The notes beneath the pieces are model-generated. The model was given only the letters and a program-made list of their open reading frames with translations. It had not been told where the DNA came from and searched no databases. DNA of 64,000 bases from Methanolobus vulcani (lineage in GTDB: Archaea > Halobacteriota > Methanosarcinia > Methanosarcinales > Methanosarcinaceae). The stretch covers positions 54,137 to 118,136 of the forward strand of contig NZ_FNCA01000008.1 in NCBI RefSeq assembly GCF_900100715.1, in the 5' to 3' direction. Both the position numbers and the translations under genes were made by a program. Position 1 is the stretch's first letter, and each line of letters opens with the position of its first letter. Shown here in pieces: positions 53,824 through 63,720 of this stretch.

Positions 53824-54300
53824 TCAGAAAATTCCCTTGAATTTTGAGACCACATTATCAGAAATAATGTGTACCTCTATTGAAAGTACTATTCCTGCAA
53901 TGCTGGATATCATCAGGCTGGATGGTATTGCTTCATAATCGATTCCGATTATCAGAAAAACTGCAGCAACTATCACCAGCAGATTTGCTACGATGGACAA
54001 TGGACCGACCACAGGATGATGTGACAGACCTCTGTGTTTGAATAACTCTTTATAGGGCCACCAGAGTATCCTGAGAGCTCCCCATCTTTTGTATGGTTTA
54101 CTGCTGATATCAAGGTCAGGACTCAGGAACAATGTGGCAAAAATATAGGCTATTGAGAAGGCCACTATTGTATAACTATTCAGATAAGTGATGCCAGGAC
54201 CAATACCTTCCCTGAAAGAATAGTAAAAAACAGCCAGTACTATCGTCAGCACTGCTGCGTTAATAGCATCATGTGTTTTTCCATCTGGAATACGTTTCAT
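53824..54300 (-). CDS. DUF2227-like membrane metal-binding protein
   Basis: The 158-residue protein has a HGKTHD-like N-terminus (PDGKTHDAINAAV), the motif LSPDLDISS, and HRGLSHHPVVGP, the histidine and aspartate pattern of DUF2227, which likely binds metal. Three to four membrane spans follow. Family function is not known, though relatives resemble membrane-bound hydrolases. It diverges from the META-domain gene. Confidence 0.8.
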   Translation of the reverse strand: MKRIPDGKTHDAINAAVLTIVLAVFYYSFREGIGPGITYLNSYTIVAFSIAYIFATLFLSPDLDISSKPYKRWGALRILWWPYKELFKHRGLSHHPVVGPLSIVANLLVIVAAVFLIIGIDYEAIPSSLMISSIAGIVLSIEVHIISDNVVSKFKGIF

Positions 54301-54383
54301 CTCCTGAGCTCACGCTCATTAAAGGTATTGACCGGATAATATATAATCTTCTTCCATTTATATTGAAATTCAGGAGGTTAAAC

Positions 54384-54863
54384 GTGAGGCTTACAGACAA
54401 GGTAATAAGAACATTAATAGTTCTGTCCATGCTTACAATAGCAATATCAGTTTCTGCCTGCATGGATAAAGATACAGGTCAGGAGAACAATCAGGAAAAT
54501 GTAGAAGTTACTGCAGAAAGTATCTCTAATGTAACATGGGAATGGACAGGTACGATTGAAGCAGATGCAAAAACACCGCTAGTTGTTCCTGATCCAAAGA
54601 GATACACGATCAAGTTCATGGAAGATGGTACATATTACATCGTTGCGGATTGCAATACAGGAAGTGGCACATATGTCCTTGATAACAATAGAATAACATT
54701 GAATCCCGGGCCAATGACACTTATGGCATGTGGGGAAGATTCAATTGACAATAAGTATCTTGCATATCTTGGAAATGTGGACTCAGTTGTGCTTGAAGGT
54801 GAACAATTGAAACTGTACCTGAAAGGCAGTGATGATAGAATGCTTTTCTCATTGCAGTATTGA
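54384..54863 (+). CDS. META-domain (HslJ-like) lipoprotein
   Basis: The 159-residue protein has a signal peptide ending SVSACMDK, a lipobox, followed by a META domain: VTWEWTGTIEADAKTP, GTYYIVADCNTGSGTYVLD, GPMTLMACGEDSIDNKYLAY and LKGSDDRMLF. HslJ-like proteins are often stress-related envelope proteins. I chose GTG 54384, preceded by AGGAGG, since the upstream extension to 54273 is not part of the domain. Two cysteines (ADC, MAC) may form a disulfide. Confidence 0.85.
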   Translation: MRLTDKVIRTLIVLSMLTIAISVSACMDKDTGQENNQENVEVTAESISNVTWEWTGTIEADAKTPLVVPDPKRYTIKFMEDGTYYIVADCNTGSGTYVLDNNRITLNPGPMTLMACGEDSIDNKYLAYLGNVDSVVLEGEQLKLYLKGSDDRMLFSLQY

Positions 54864-54917
54864 TCATCTGAAATCAATGAAAAAATATAATGCTTTTAAT
54901 TACAATTCAGTATCAAA

Positions 54918-55703
54918 ATGGATGAAGAAAAATTCGATGAACTGAAAACATGGTTCCATAACTATGTCAGATCATTTTACACAGATGATAGTTTCATTCA
55001 ACAGAATGTGATATTAAAAGAAGAACACAGCATCAGGGTTTGTGAAAACGCATCCCTGATAGCTGCTTCTGAAAAACTGGATAATAACAATTATTTTCTT
55101 GCACTGACAATTGCACTTCTCCACGACGTGGGACGCTTTGAACAGATAAGCAAATACAGGACTTTCAAAGACAGCGAATCTGAGAATCATGCAGTTCTAA
55201 GTGTAAAAGTATTGAAATCTGCAGGAATACTTTCAAATCTTCCTGGGAATGAACAAAACATAATTCTGCTTGCTATTGTTAACCACAATAAGTTTCAAAT
55301 AAAAGGCAATCTGGATGAAATAACTCTTTTTCATGCAAAACTTATAAGAGATGCAGATAAACTTGATATCTACAAAGTAATGTTAGAACACCAGAACCAG
55401 AAAGATAAAAAATCAAATCCGGCCCTTGATATGGAACTCCCGGACAAACATGAATATTCACCGAAACTTGTAGAGGAAATATTTGAAAATAAAATTGCCA
55501 GTATTGAACACGTAAAAACCTGCAATGATATGAATCTCACCCGACTGGCATGGCTCTTTGATCTGAACTTCAGGGAAACTTTCCTTCTTGTTAAAGAACG
55601 TGAGTTCATTGATAAACTGATAGCAATACTACCGCAAAATGAAGAGATCACATCCCTTCAAGATCATTTGAATGAATATATGGACCAAATATTGCGTATC
55701 TAA
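54918..55703 (+). CDS. HD-domain hydrolase
   Basis: The 261-residue protein carries the HD metal motif: EEHSIRVCENA near residue 36, LLHDVGRFEQISKY near 73, and IVNHNKFQI near 117, with an Asp in LIRDADKLDIYKVM near 145. HD enzymes hydrolyse nucleotides or phosphate esters. It follows the META-domain gene in the same direction. The substrate is unknown. Confidence 0.88.
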   Translation: MDEEKFDELKTWFHNYVRSFYTDDSFIQQNVILKEEHSIRVCENASLIAASEKLDNNNYFLALTIALLHDVGRFEQISKYRTFKDSESENHAVLSVKVLKSAGILSNLPGNEQNIILLAIVNHNKFQIKGNLDEITLFHAKLIRDADKLDIYKVMLEHQNQKDKKSNPALDMELPDKHEYSPKLVEEIFENKIASIEHVKTCNDMNLTRLAWLFDLNFRETFLLVKEREFIDKLIAILPQNEEITSLQDHLNEYMDQILRI

Positions 55704-55831
55704 TTTATTCTGGTTTAAGTTATGTTGACTATTGAATCTGAATTTCAGTTCTTTTATTATTCAGGAAAGTTTTTATTTAATAATTATTATATCATCATTG
55801 ATAATTATAGTTGATGATAGGATATAGTTGA

Positions 55832-58198
55832 ATGTCCGATTTTAACAGATATAAAAAAATAATATCAGAACTTCCCATTGGTATCATTTGTTCTGATGTT
55901 AACGGAAACATCACATTTGTCAATAAATTCCTGATACAAAGTAACTGGTTCATAGCTAAGGATCTAATCGAAGGCAAAAACATATTATCATTGCTGTCAG
56001 GCAGATCAGAAATCAAAGAGATATTTGAAGAAAGTCTGAAATATAAGCATGAAACTGATCAAATTGTCAGACACGCCATAGATAATGTAGATGGGATTTC
56101 TCTCAGGATCAGGACAAAAATTGAAATAGACAATAATGAAAATATCAATGGTTTTGTCTTTTTGATCGAGGAGCATTCTATCGGGATAGATATAACTAAT
56201 CGTTTTCAGAGATCAGCAGCAGAAGATGTCATTGAAAGAACATACTTGAGATTTAAAGACCTTAATGTAGCTGATATCGATGATAACATTCTACAATCAC
56301 TGCCAACAATTGCTGAAATAACAAACTCAGATATTATTTGTATATTCCAGTTCACATCCAGAGGTGGGCTATTTTGCGATCATAGCTGGCACAGAAGTGT
56401 AACTGATATAACAAAAGAACAAAAATTAAAACAACTTGTAATTGCAAATCCAGACTGTTTTTCCATTACAGACAAAAAACTGTTCTTCCTTACTTTTAAT
56501 GATCTGAAAAAACAGAAATGTGACATCAAGCAATCACCTGATATTTTCACCGAAGAGAACAAACACTCACTGATCATTGTTCCAATGTACGGACACAGAA
56601 CAAAGATTGGTTTTATATGTCTTAGTTCTTCAATCGAGCCGGAAAACACAGACCCTGAGTTACTACGTCTTTTCAACTATCTCGGAGAAATATTTGTTAA
56701 TGCTCTTGAACACCGGAATACCAATAAACTTCTGCTTAAAAGTGAAGAAAAATATCACAGGATATTCAAAGAGATCCATGATATATATTATGAGACAGAT
56801 CTGGGCGGCATCATACTTACCGTTAGTCCATCTGTTCAATATTACCTTGGATATGAAGCTAGAGAATTGATAGGTCGTTCCATACAAGCACTTTACAAGA
56901 ATCCTCGTGACAGAACTGATTTCCTTCGTGAGATAGTAAAGAATGGTTTTGTGTCCCATTATGAGCTTATTCTTGCAAATAAGAATGGCAATACAGTTTA
57001 TATTTCAGTAAATGCTCACCTGGTTTATGAGAATGGCATTCCTACAATGATTGCTGGAATGATACGAGATGTTACGGAACTTAAAAAAGCATACAAGGAA
57101 CTCAAAGAACAAAAAAAACTGCTTGCCAGTACATTTGAATCAATTCCTGATCTTCTTGCAGTTATCGACAGAGATTATCAGATAGTTCTGAGTAACTGGA
57201 AAGGACATGGATATTTCACAGATGAGAACAAAGGTCATGGCAGTCTTTGTTATAGAACATTCCTGCAAAAAGATATGCCCTGTGATCCATGCTTACCATT
57301 CAGTGTTTTTGAGTCCGGTGAAATATTAACTTATGAAATGCATAATGAAATTGATGCTACCTTCCGAGAGGTACGTGTAATTCCAATTTTTGATAATGAT
57401 GGCAGTGTCTCTAAGATACTTGAGCATGTCAGGGATATCACTGAGCAGAAAAGGGCTGAAATGGAGCTTATTGATGCAAAAATAATAGCAGAAATTGCCA
57501 GCAAGGCAAAAAGTGAATTCATTGCCAACATGAGCCATGAATTACGTACACCTCTTAATTCAATAATAGGCTTCTCTGATTTTTTACTTGAAGGTGCTTT
57601 TGGAGAACTTAACGACAAACAGGGAAAATACCTGTCAAATATATCTAACAGTGGTAAGCATCTTTTAATGTTAATAAATGATATTCTGGATCTTTCTAAA
57701 ATAGAAGCCGGAGAGATGGAACTCAGGCTTGGGCAATTTGCTGTAAATCAAGCTATTGAGGAAGTCATAACCATAATGGATTTACAGGCCCAGAAAAAAG
57801 ACATAATACTGACAAATAGAACATCTGGTCTTCTTTCCGTAAATGGTGATCGAGCAAAGATAAAACAGGTTCTTTACAACTTGCTGAGCAATGCAGTTAA
57901 ATTTACTCCTGATGGTGGTTCAGTAGATATAGATGCAAATATAAACAATGAACTTCTAACGATAATTGTTTGTGATACAGGCATTGGTATTTCAGAGAAA
58001 GACAAAGATATATTATTCCATCCGTTCAAACAGATAGATTCTTTCTACAACAGACAGCATGAAGGAACAGGTCTGGGACTTGCTCTTGTCAGCAAGTTCG
58101 TAGAAATGCACAATGGTAATATCGATGTAGACAGCGAGCCGGGGAAGGGGAGCTGTTTTATTGTAAAAATACCGGTAAATCAGAATTTACCTGAATAA
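55832..58198 (+). CDS. PAS/GAF sensor histidine kinase
   Basis: The 788-residue kinase has no clear membrane segment. The order of domains is PAS (about 5-120), a GAF-like region (about 145-300), PAS (310-430) with YLGYEARELIGRSI, a second PAS (440-550) that includes CYRTFLQKDMPCDPCLPF, HisKA (about 560-630) with the phospho-acceptor His in MSHELRTPLNSIIGF, and an HATPase domain with NLLSNAVKFTPDGG, VCDTGIGIS and GTGLGLALV. No response regulator is adjacent. A PAS with four cysteines hints at an Fe-S or redox sensor. Confidence 0.92.
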   Translation: MSDFNRYKKIISELPIGIICSDVNGNITFVNKFLIQSNWFIAKDLIEGKNILSLLSGRSEIKEIFEESLKYKHETDQIVRHAIDNVDGISLRIRTKIEIDNNENINGFVFLIEEHSIGIDITNRFQRSAAEDVIERTYLRFKDLNVADIDDNILQSLPTIAEITNSDIICIFQFTSRGGLFCDHSWHRSVTDITKEQKLKQLVIANPDCFSITDKKLFFLTFNDLKKQKCDIKQSPDIFTEENKHSLIIVPMYGHRTKIGFICLSSSIEPENTDPELLRLFNYLGEIFVNALEHRNTNKLLLKSEEKYHRIFKEIHDIYYETDLGGIILTVSPSVQYYLGYEARELIGRSIQALYKNPRDRTDFLREIVKNGFVSHYELILANKNGNTVYISVNAHLVYENGIPTMIAGMIRDVTELKKAYKELKEQKKLLASTFESIPDLLAVIDRDYQIVLSNWKGHGYFTDENKGHGSLCYRTFLQKDMPCDPCLPFSVFESGEILTYEMHNEIDATFREVRVIPIFDNDGSVSKILEHVRDITEQKRAEMELIDAKIIAEIASKAKSEFIANMSHELRTPLNSIIGFSDFLLEGAFGELNDKQGKYLSNISNSGKHLLMLINDILDLSKIEAGEMELRLGQFAVNQAIEEVITIMDLQAQKKDIILTNRTSGLLSVNGDRAKIKQVLYNLLSNAVKFTPDGGSVDIDANINNELLTIIVCDTGIGISEKDKDILFHPFKQIDSFYNRQHEGTGLGLALVSKFVEMHNGNIDVDSEPGKGSCFIVKIPVNQNLPE

Positions 58199-58280
58199 AA
58201 TAAATTCAATGTCAAATACAGTTTAGGATATTCAGGATTTCGGTAATTGGTAAAAACTCAAGTATCTTCAGCGATAGCAG

Positions 58281-59390
58281 GTGACTTCCATCCAGAGAGA
58301 GATCAGATTTTTGGCAGTGTTTCTAATTATCCTTTTTTTAATTGTGACTTCTTTTGGATGCATTGACACACCAATGCAGGAAGTATCGGCAGATGAAAAT
58401 ACGGAACAGAATACCAGTGTAGACCGGGTTACTGATCCCGAACCAGTTAATTTAAGCAGGACTGATGTAAAAGTAAACAGTAAAAGTATAACACGGTATT
58501 ATCGCTGGGAATATGATAACACGGATTTTTCAGTTGAATATGAATACGATACGGATGCATATACCGCATATTCCCTAAGAAGCCGTAACAGGGATTTCAG
58601 CCATTTTGTAAATGACCCTTATGATGATGAACTTATATCCATGATAACAGCTCAGATGGCTGAGCTTGCAAAATCAAAAGGTTACAGCAGGGACGAGATC
58701 CCTTATATTGTAATGGCTTTTGTACAGTCCCTACCCTATGTCAGTGACAGTGCTTCTGCAGGTTTCGATGAATATCCACGTTTTCCCTTTGAAACTCTTT
58801 ATCACGGTGGCGGAGACTGTGAAGACTCATCCATACTCCTGGCAGCCCTGCTCTATGATATGGGATACGGAGTGGCACTGGTAGAGTTCCCCGGACACAT
58901 GGGTGTAGGCGTGAAAGGTGCACATGCCCTGGAAGGTAGCTACTTTAATCATTCTGGTGCTCGGTATTATTATCTTGAAACAACAAATTCCGGATGGGAA
59001 GTAGGTATGATACCTGATGAATATGCCAGCTTTGAAGCTTCAGTTCGTCCGGTTCTCAACTCGTATCCTGAATTACAGATCAGATTCAGTGGTCATGCAA
59101 GAGGAAACAATTATGTGACCTACGCAGACGTGGACGTTGAAATAACAAACGTTGGTTCTGCAGCCATAGAAGATCTGGTTATTTATGCAACTCTTGAAAG
59201 CACAACTCAAAACATGGTATGGGATTATCTCCAGACAGACACGCATGAGGGCATGGATGTTGATGAAACTGTGACCTACACAATATCCAACCTTAAAGTC
59301 CCTGACGGGAAGATCTACCGTGTTGGAATATGGGCCTGGGGCTCTAACTCTGAGAGAAAATATGTTTATAGTGAATGGACAACAGCCTGA
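58281..59390 (+). CDS. Lipoprotein with transglutaminase-like cysteine-protease fold
   Basis: The 369-residue protein has a signal peptide ending in TSFGCID, a likely lipobox. The core transglutaminase motif GGGDCEDSSILLAALLYDMG provides the nucleophilic cysteine, with His in PGHMGVGVKG and a later Asp-containing segment as partners. The C-terminal part (about 270-369) is beta-rich with NVGSAAIEDLVI. A GTG at 58281 is the likely start, with weak upstream signal. The substrate is unknown; a surface protease or crosslinker is possible. Confidence 0.82.
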   Translation: MTSIQREIRFLAVFLIILFLIVTSFGCIDTPMQEVSADENTEQNTSVDRVTDPEPVNLSRTDVKVNSKSITRYYRWEYDNTDFSVEYEYDTDAYTAYSLRSRNRDFSHFVNDPYDDELISMITAQMAELAKSKGYSRDEIPYIVMAFVQSLPYVSDSASAGFDEYPRFPFETLYHGGGDCEDSSILLAALLYDMGYGVALVEFPGHMGVGVKGAHALEGSYFNHSGARYYYLETTNSGWEVGMIPDEYASFEASVRPVLNSYPELQIRFSGHARGNNYVTYADVDVEITNVGSAAIEDLVIYATLESTTQNMVWDYLQTDTHEGMDVDETVTYTISNLKVPDGKIYRVGIWAWGSNSERKYVYSEWTTA

Positions 59391-59415
59391 GATAATTAAT
59401 TAAAATAAAAAAGGG

Positions 59416-59435
59416 AAAAAGGAGTTTTCCTTTTT
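59416..59435. terminator. Bidirectional hairpin terminator
   Basis: AAAAAGGA (59416-59423) pairs with TCCTTTTT (59428-59435) across a 4-base loop. T runs follow on both strands. It lies between the convergent transglutaminase-like and decarboxylase genes, 25 bases after one and touching the stop of the other. Confidence 0.75.
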
Positions 59436-60611
59436 TTATCTGATAACATATGCTTTCAAAGGTGGTAAGCCATTAAAAGCAATGGAACTGTAACTCTGGG
59501 TATAAGCTCCTGTAGTGAATATATAAAGTCTTTCATTTTCATGAAGACTTTCAGGAAATACATATTTATGGTCTTCATAAAGAATATCCATGCTATCACA
59601 TGTAGGACCTGCAAGAATTACTTCTTCTTCATATCCTTCACTTTCTGAATAGATAGGATACTTAATACATTCATCAAGTGTTTCTATGAGTCCGCCAAAC
59701 TTTCCTATGTCTAGATATACCCAATGGTACTGGTTCAGTTTTGCTTTCTTTGATATCATTATGATCTCTGTTACAATAACACCTGCATCAGCGACCAAGG
59801 ACCTGCCAGGTTCTATTATGATCTCCGGATGTTCCTCGCCAAAATCTTCCTGTATAAAACGAAGTATCTCATGTGCATAGGTTTCAAGTTCATTAGCTGG
59901 TGACATATATTTTGCAGGAAAACCTCCACCCAGATTTATCATTTTAAGTTTAATACCCTGAAGTGATACAGCTTCAAAGAGGTACTTACATTTTGAAAGG
60001 GCATTGTCCCACTGTCCTATATCACGTTGTTGTGAACCTACGTGGAAAGAAAGACCATATGGTTCAAGTCCCTTTTCATGTGCTTCAAGTATGAGTTCAT
60101 AAATAACATCAGGGTGCGCACCGAATTTTCGTGACAGTGGCCAGTCTGCACCATCACTTTCAGTAAGCAGACGGAAGAACACACGTGATCCCGGAGCATT
60201 TCTTGCAATCTTATGCAGGTCACTCTCAGAATCCGTTGCAAACATCCTGATGCCTTTTTGATATGCATATGCAATATCTTTCTCCTTTTTGATGGTGTTA
60301 CCGTAACTGATCCTTTCCGGAGAAACATCAAGTCTTAGAAGCTGGTCAATCTCATATATAGTTGCAGCATCGAAATTGGAACCTTTATCTCTAAGGACCG
60401 AAATGATCTCATCAAGAGGATTTGCCTTTACTGCATAATGTATCTTAACATAAGGCATGTTCCTGACAAGTTTATCATACATTTTTTCTACTTTAGAAAG
60501 GTCTACAATAAGAAATGGAGTCTCTTTGTTTTTAGAAAACTCTTTAATCTTCTTAAAGTCAGCCTCTGATGTGAATTCACTCAGAGGGAAGTCATATTGC
60601 ACTTTTCTCAT
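59436..60611 (-). CDS. Ornithine-type PLP-dependent decarboxylase (fold type III)
   Basis: The enzyme removes CO2 from ornithine or lysine to make a diamine. The 391-residue protein has the PLP lysine in HYAVKANPLDEII near residue 61, the barrel segments GLSFHVGSQQ and MINLGGGFP, EPGRSLVADAG, and the active-site cysteine in GPTCDSMDIL, all as in ornithine decarboxylases. The length is typical. The product, putrescine, would feed the homospermidine synthase at 32103. Substrate choice between ornithine and lysine cannot be settled by eye. Confidence 0.88.
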   Translation of the reverse strand: MRKVQYDFPLSEFTSEADFKKIKEFSKNKETPFLIVDLSKVEKMYDKLVRNMPYVKIHYAVKANPLDEIISVLRDKGSNFDAATIYEIDQLLRLDVSPERISYGNTIKKEKDIAYAYQKGIRMFATDSESDLHKIARNAPGSRVFFRLLTESDGADWPLSRKFGAHPDVIYELILEAHEKGLEPYGLSFHVGSQQRDIGQWDNALSKCKYLFEAVSLQGIKLKMINLGGGFPAKYMSPANELETYAHEILRFIQEDFGEEHPEIIIEPGRSLVADAGVIVTEIIMISKKAKLNQYHWVYLDIGKFGGLIETLDECIKYPIYSESEGYEEEVILAGPTCDSMDILYEDHKYVFPESLHENERLYIFTTGAYTQSYSSIAFNGLPPLKAYVIR

Positions 60612-60875
60612 ATCTACTCCTTTTAGGTTTCTAAATAAGCATTATTTAAGATTATTAAAGCTAACAGTTTATTTTAAAATGATATTTTAAATAAATACTT
60701 GATAAATCATCCCTATTATCATTTTAAGTATTTAAAACTGATTCTTAATTGTTTTTAATGCAAAAAATACAGATTAAATAAAAACATAACAAGTTAGCTA
60801 TGTATTTAAGAAAAGCAACATTTAATAATTTTTAAAAATAATTATTATACAGGCTTTACAGTCAAAAATGAAGTT

Positions 60876-63536
60876 TTAGCTTTTATTGAGAGGTATGGTG
60901 AAAAAGAACTCACTTCCTTCTTCCTTTATGCTTTTAACCCAGATACTGCCGCCATGTATTTTTACAAATTTTTTGATGATGGCAAGACCAAGCCCACTAC
61001 CCCTGTATTTGCGTGTTGATGAACCATCGACCTGATAAAATGGATCAAATATCCTTTTAATGTCCTCTTCTAAAATGCCAATGCCAGAGTCAACTACTGA
61101 TATCTGTAATGTATTTTCGTTCCGCAGGCCAATATTGATGTGTACAGATCCACCTTTGGGAGTGAATTTAAGTGCATTATCTATCAAATTGTAAAGAATC
61201 TCTTTGATCTTGGTTCTATCAGCAATAACATCAAGATAATCCATATCTGACCTTAATTCAAGTGAAACTCCCTTTCTTTCGGATAGTATGAACATCATGG
61301 AATAAACATCATGAACTGTACGTATAATATCAAATTTAGTAAATTTAAGTTCCATTTCGCAAAATTCGATCTGTGACATATCAAGAATATTATTGATAAG
61401 ATTCAGAAGCAGGTTTCCATTCTGGTAAATGGTCTTTACATGTCGTACCTGTTGTTCATTAAGATCGCCGGAAACACCATCAAGAAGCATGTCAGAAAAT
61501 CCTATAATAGAACTGAGAGGAGTTTTCAGTTCATGGCTGGTATTAGCCAGAAACTCTGCCTTACTGCGGTTGGCATTGTCAGATACCATTTTTGCTTTCA
61601 GTATCTCTTCTTCCGCTCTTTTCCTTTCAGTTATGTCACGGAAAAATACAAGAGCGCCGTCTTTACCTTCATAGTTAATAGGAACTGCTGACACCTCTGC
61701 AACAAAAGAATTTCCATCCATACGCAGGCAGAGTTCTTCTACCATTGGAACAGCTTGCTTTTTAGTATTGAGAATAGTAATTCTTTCCTTTACCTGTGCA
61801 CGTGAATCCGGATGGAAGTGTTCAACAACAGGAGCACCTTTTAATTGGTCTAAAGACTCTGCTCCAAATAATTTTAAAGCTTCTGGATTCAGGTATGCAA
61901 ATGTTCCATCGGTCTGAACAAAAATTGCTTCTGGAGCATGTTCCACAAGCAAACGGAAACGGGCTTCACTTTCCATCAAAGCTTTTTGAGCTTCTCTTTC
62001 TTCAGTCTGGTCACGGAAAACCAGAACCACACCGGATATGTCACCATTAGCATTCTTGATTGGAGAACCACTGTCGGCAATTGGTATTTCATTTCCGTTT
62101 CTGGAAATGAGAAGTGTATGGTTTGCAAGACCAACGATTTGTCCTTCCCTGAGAACTTTCCTTACAGGAATTTCAACTTCTTTCCTGCTATCCTCATTTA
62201 TTATCGGGAAGACTTCTTCAAGTGATTTGCCTTTTGCTTCAGTTTCAGACCATCCGGTTAATTCTTCAGCTATTATATTCATCTTCTCAAGACATCCGGC
62301 AGTATCCGTTGTGATTACTCCGTCTCCAATACTGTACAGAGTTGTCCTGAAAAGCTCTTCACTCTCTTTCACACGCTGTTCCATTATTTTTCGCTGTGTG
62401 ATATCGGTAATGAAACCTTCAAGTGCAATCATATTGCCCTGCTCATCAGCTACGCCTTTGCCCTGTTCCCAGACCCACTTTATTTCTCCGGATGCAGTTC
62501 TTATCCTGTACTCATCCCTGAAAACTTCTCCATTAGCCAGGATCCTTTGCCACTTTTCCCACAGATAATCCCTGTATTCAGGTTCTATAAGATCATTGAA
62601 TGAGAGTTTGTGATTGTCTAATAGATCTTCAGATTGGTAGCCTGTAAGCTCAAAACAGCCTTGTGAAATAAAACGCATTGTCCAGTCCCTGTTAAGATCA
62701 CAGCGATATGCAATACCCGGCAAATTTGAAAGAAGAACAGATTTGCTTCTTTCACTTTCCCTGAGATCATTTTCCAGCTTAACACGATCGCTTATGTTCC
62801 TGATAAAACAGAATATTCCATGAGATTCTTTACTTGTATAAATAGCACTAATTTCAACATTAATGATCTTACCATCTTTTGTATGATGATAAGTTTCAAA
62901 CAGATCTTTTCCGGTTTTTATGGTTTTGTCTATCTGATATATTATTTGTTTTTTATTCATACACACTTCAAGGTCAGACAGATCCATTTCCAGTAATTCG
63001 TTATAGGAATAACCAGACATCTGGCAATATTTTCCGTTAACATCAAGTATACGACCTTCCGTGTCTATGTACAGAAAACCGTCAACTGACATTTCAATGA
63101 TGGTACGGTAACGTTGAGCATATCTAATATCTTCTTCAGTTTTCAGGCATAGATCATTCTGTTTTTCCTCTTTTGAAATACTGAACTGAATAGAAGTCAT
63201 TAACTGTTCATCAGATACTGGCCATACCAGACAACCAGAAAGCGACAGTGAGGCAAGTTTTATTACTTGCTGCTTGTTTGAACCTGAAATAATTAGAAGA
63301 ATAGGAATTACACATAGTCCTGTTACACTTTTAAGTTTCTCATATACTTTTTCAAAGTCTGCATCCACTCTCAAAATAATAAGGTCATAATTAATTTTGT
63401 ACAATGATTTCAGATAGTCCCTGGAACCAAAGCTACCAATGTTAAGCTCAGAAACCTCATGTCCCATAGAGTATAGCCTTTCTGATAACTCTACAATGTC
63501 TGAGTTTTCTTCAAACAACAATAATATTTTGCTCAT
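60876..63536 (-). CDS. PAS sensor histidine kinase with degenerate receiver domain
   Basis: The 886-residue protein begins with a receiver-like domain (1-125) that lacks key residues: the phospho-acceptor position in YDLIILRVDADFE is Arg rather than Asp, and the conserved Lys before Pro is Trp in VWPVSDEQ. Four PAS domains follow (about 135-640). A HisKA domain has the phospho-acceptor His in TSHELKTPLSSIIGF, and HATPase motifs are NLIDNALKFTPKGG, VDSGIGI and GSGLGLAII. It is soluble. The degenerate receiver may act as a partner-binding domain. No partner gene is adjacent. Confidence 0.92.
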   Translation of the reverse strand: MSKILLLFEENSDIVELSERLYSMGHEVSELNIGSFGSRDYLKSLYKINYDLIILRVDADFEKVYEKLKSVTGLCVIPILLIISGSNKQQVIKLASLSLSGCLVWPVSDEQLMTSIQFSISKEEKQNDLCLKTEEDIRYAQRYRTIIEMSVDGFLYIDTEGRILDVNGKYCQMSGYSYNELLEMDLSDLEVCMNKKQIIYQIDKTIKTGKDLFETYHHTKDGKIINVEISAIYTSKESHGIFCFIRNISDRVKLENDLRESERSKSVLLSNLPGIAYRCDLNRDWTMRFISQGCFELTGYQSEDLLDNHKLSFNDLIEPEYRDYLWEKWQRILANGEVFRDEYRIRTASGEIKWVWEQGKGVADEQGNMIALEGFITDITQRKIMEQRVKESEELFRTTLYSIGDGVITTDTAGCLEKMNIIAEELTGWSETEAKGKSLEEVFPIINEDSRKEVEIPVRKVLREGQIVGLANHTLLISRNGNEIPIADSGSPIKNANGDISGVVLVFRDQTEEREAQKALMESEARFRLLVEHAPEAIFVQTDGTFAYLNPEALKLFGAESLDQLKGAPVVEHFHPDSRAQVKERITILNTKKQAVPMVEELCLRMDGNSFVAEVSAVPINYEGKDGALVFFRDITERKRAEEEILKAKMVSDNANRSKAEFLANTSHELKTPLSSIIGFSDMLLDGVSGDLNEQQVRHVKTIYQNGNLLLNLINNILDMSQIEFCEMELKFTKFDIIRTVHDVYSMMFILSERKGVSLELRSDMDYLDVIADRTKIKEILYNLIDNALKFTPKGGSVHINIGLRNENTLQISVVDSGIGILEEDIKRIFDPFYQVDGSSTRKYRGSGLGLAIIKKFVKIHGGSIWVKSIKEEGSEFFFTIPLNKS

Positions 63537-63720
63537 CGTACTACCTTTTAAATATTATTTGTGAAAAATAATCAAGAATTATTATAAAAACTTGGCGGAA
63601 GCTTCTTTCTTTTTAATTGAAAGTATCAAATTAATTCATTATTGATAAACTACCACTAATCAATGAACCCATCTCAAAACTATAAATACTACTTCTTTTA
63701 ATTTTATTATGGGGATATGA

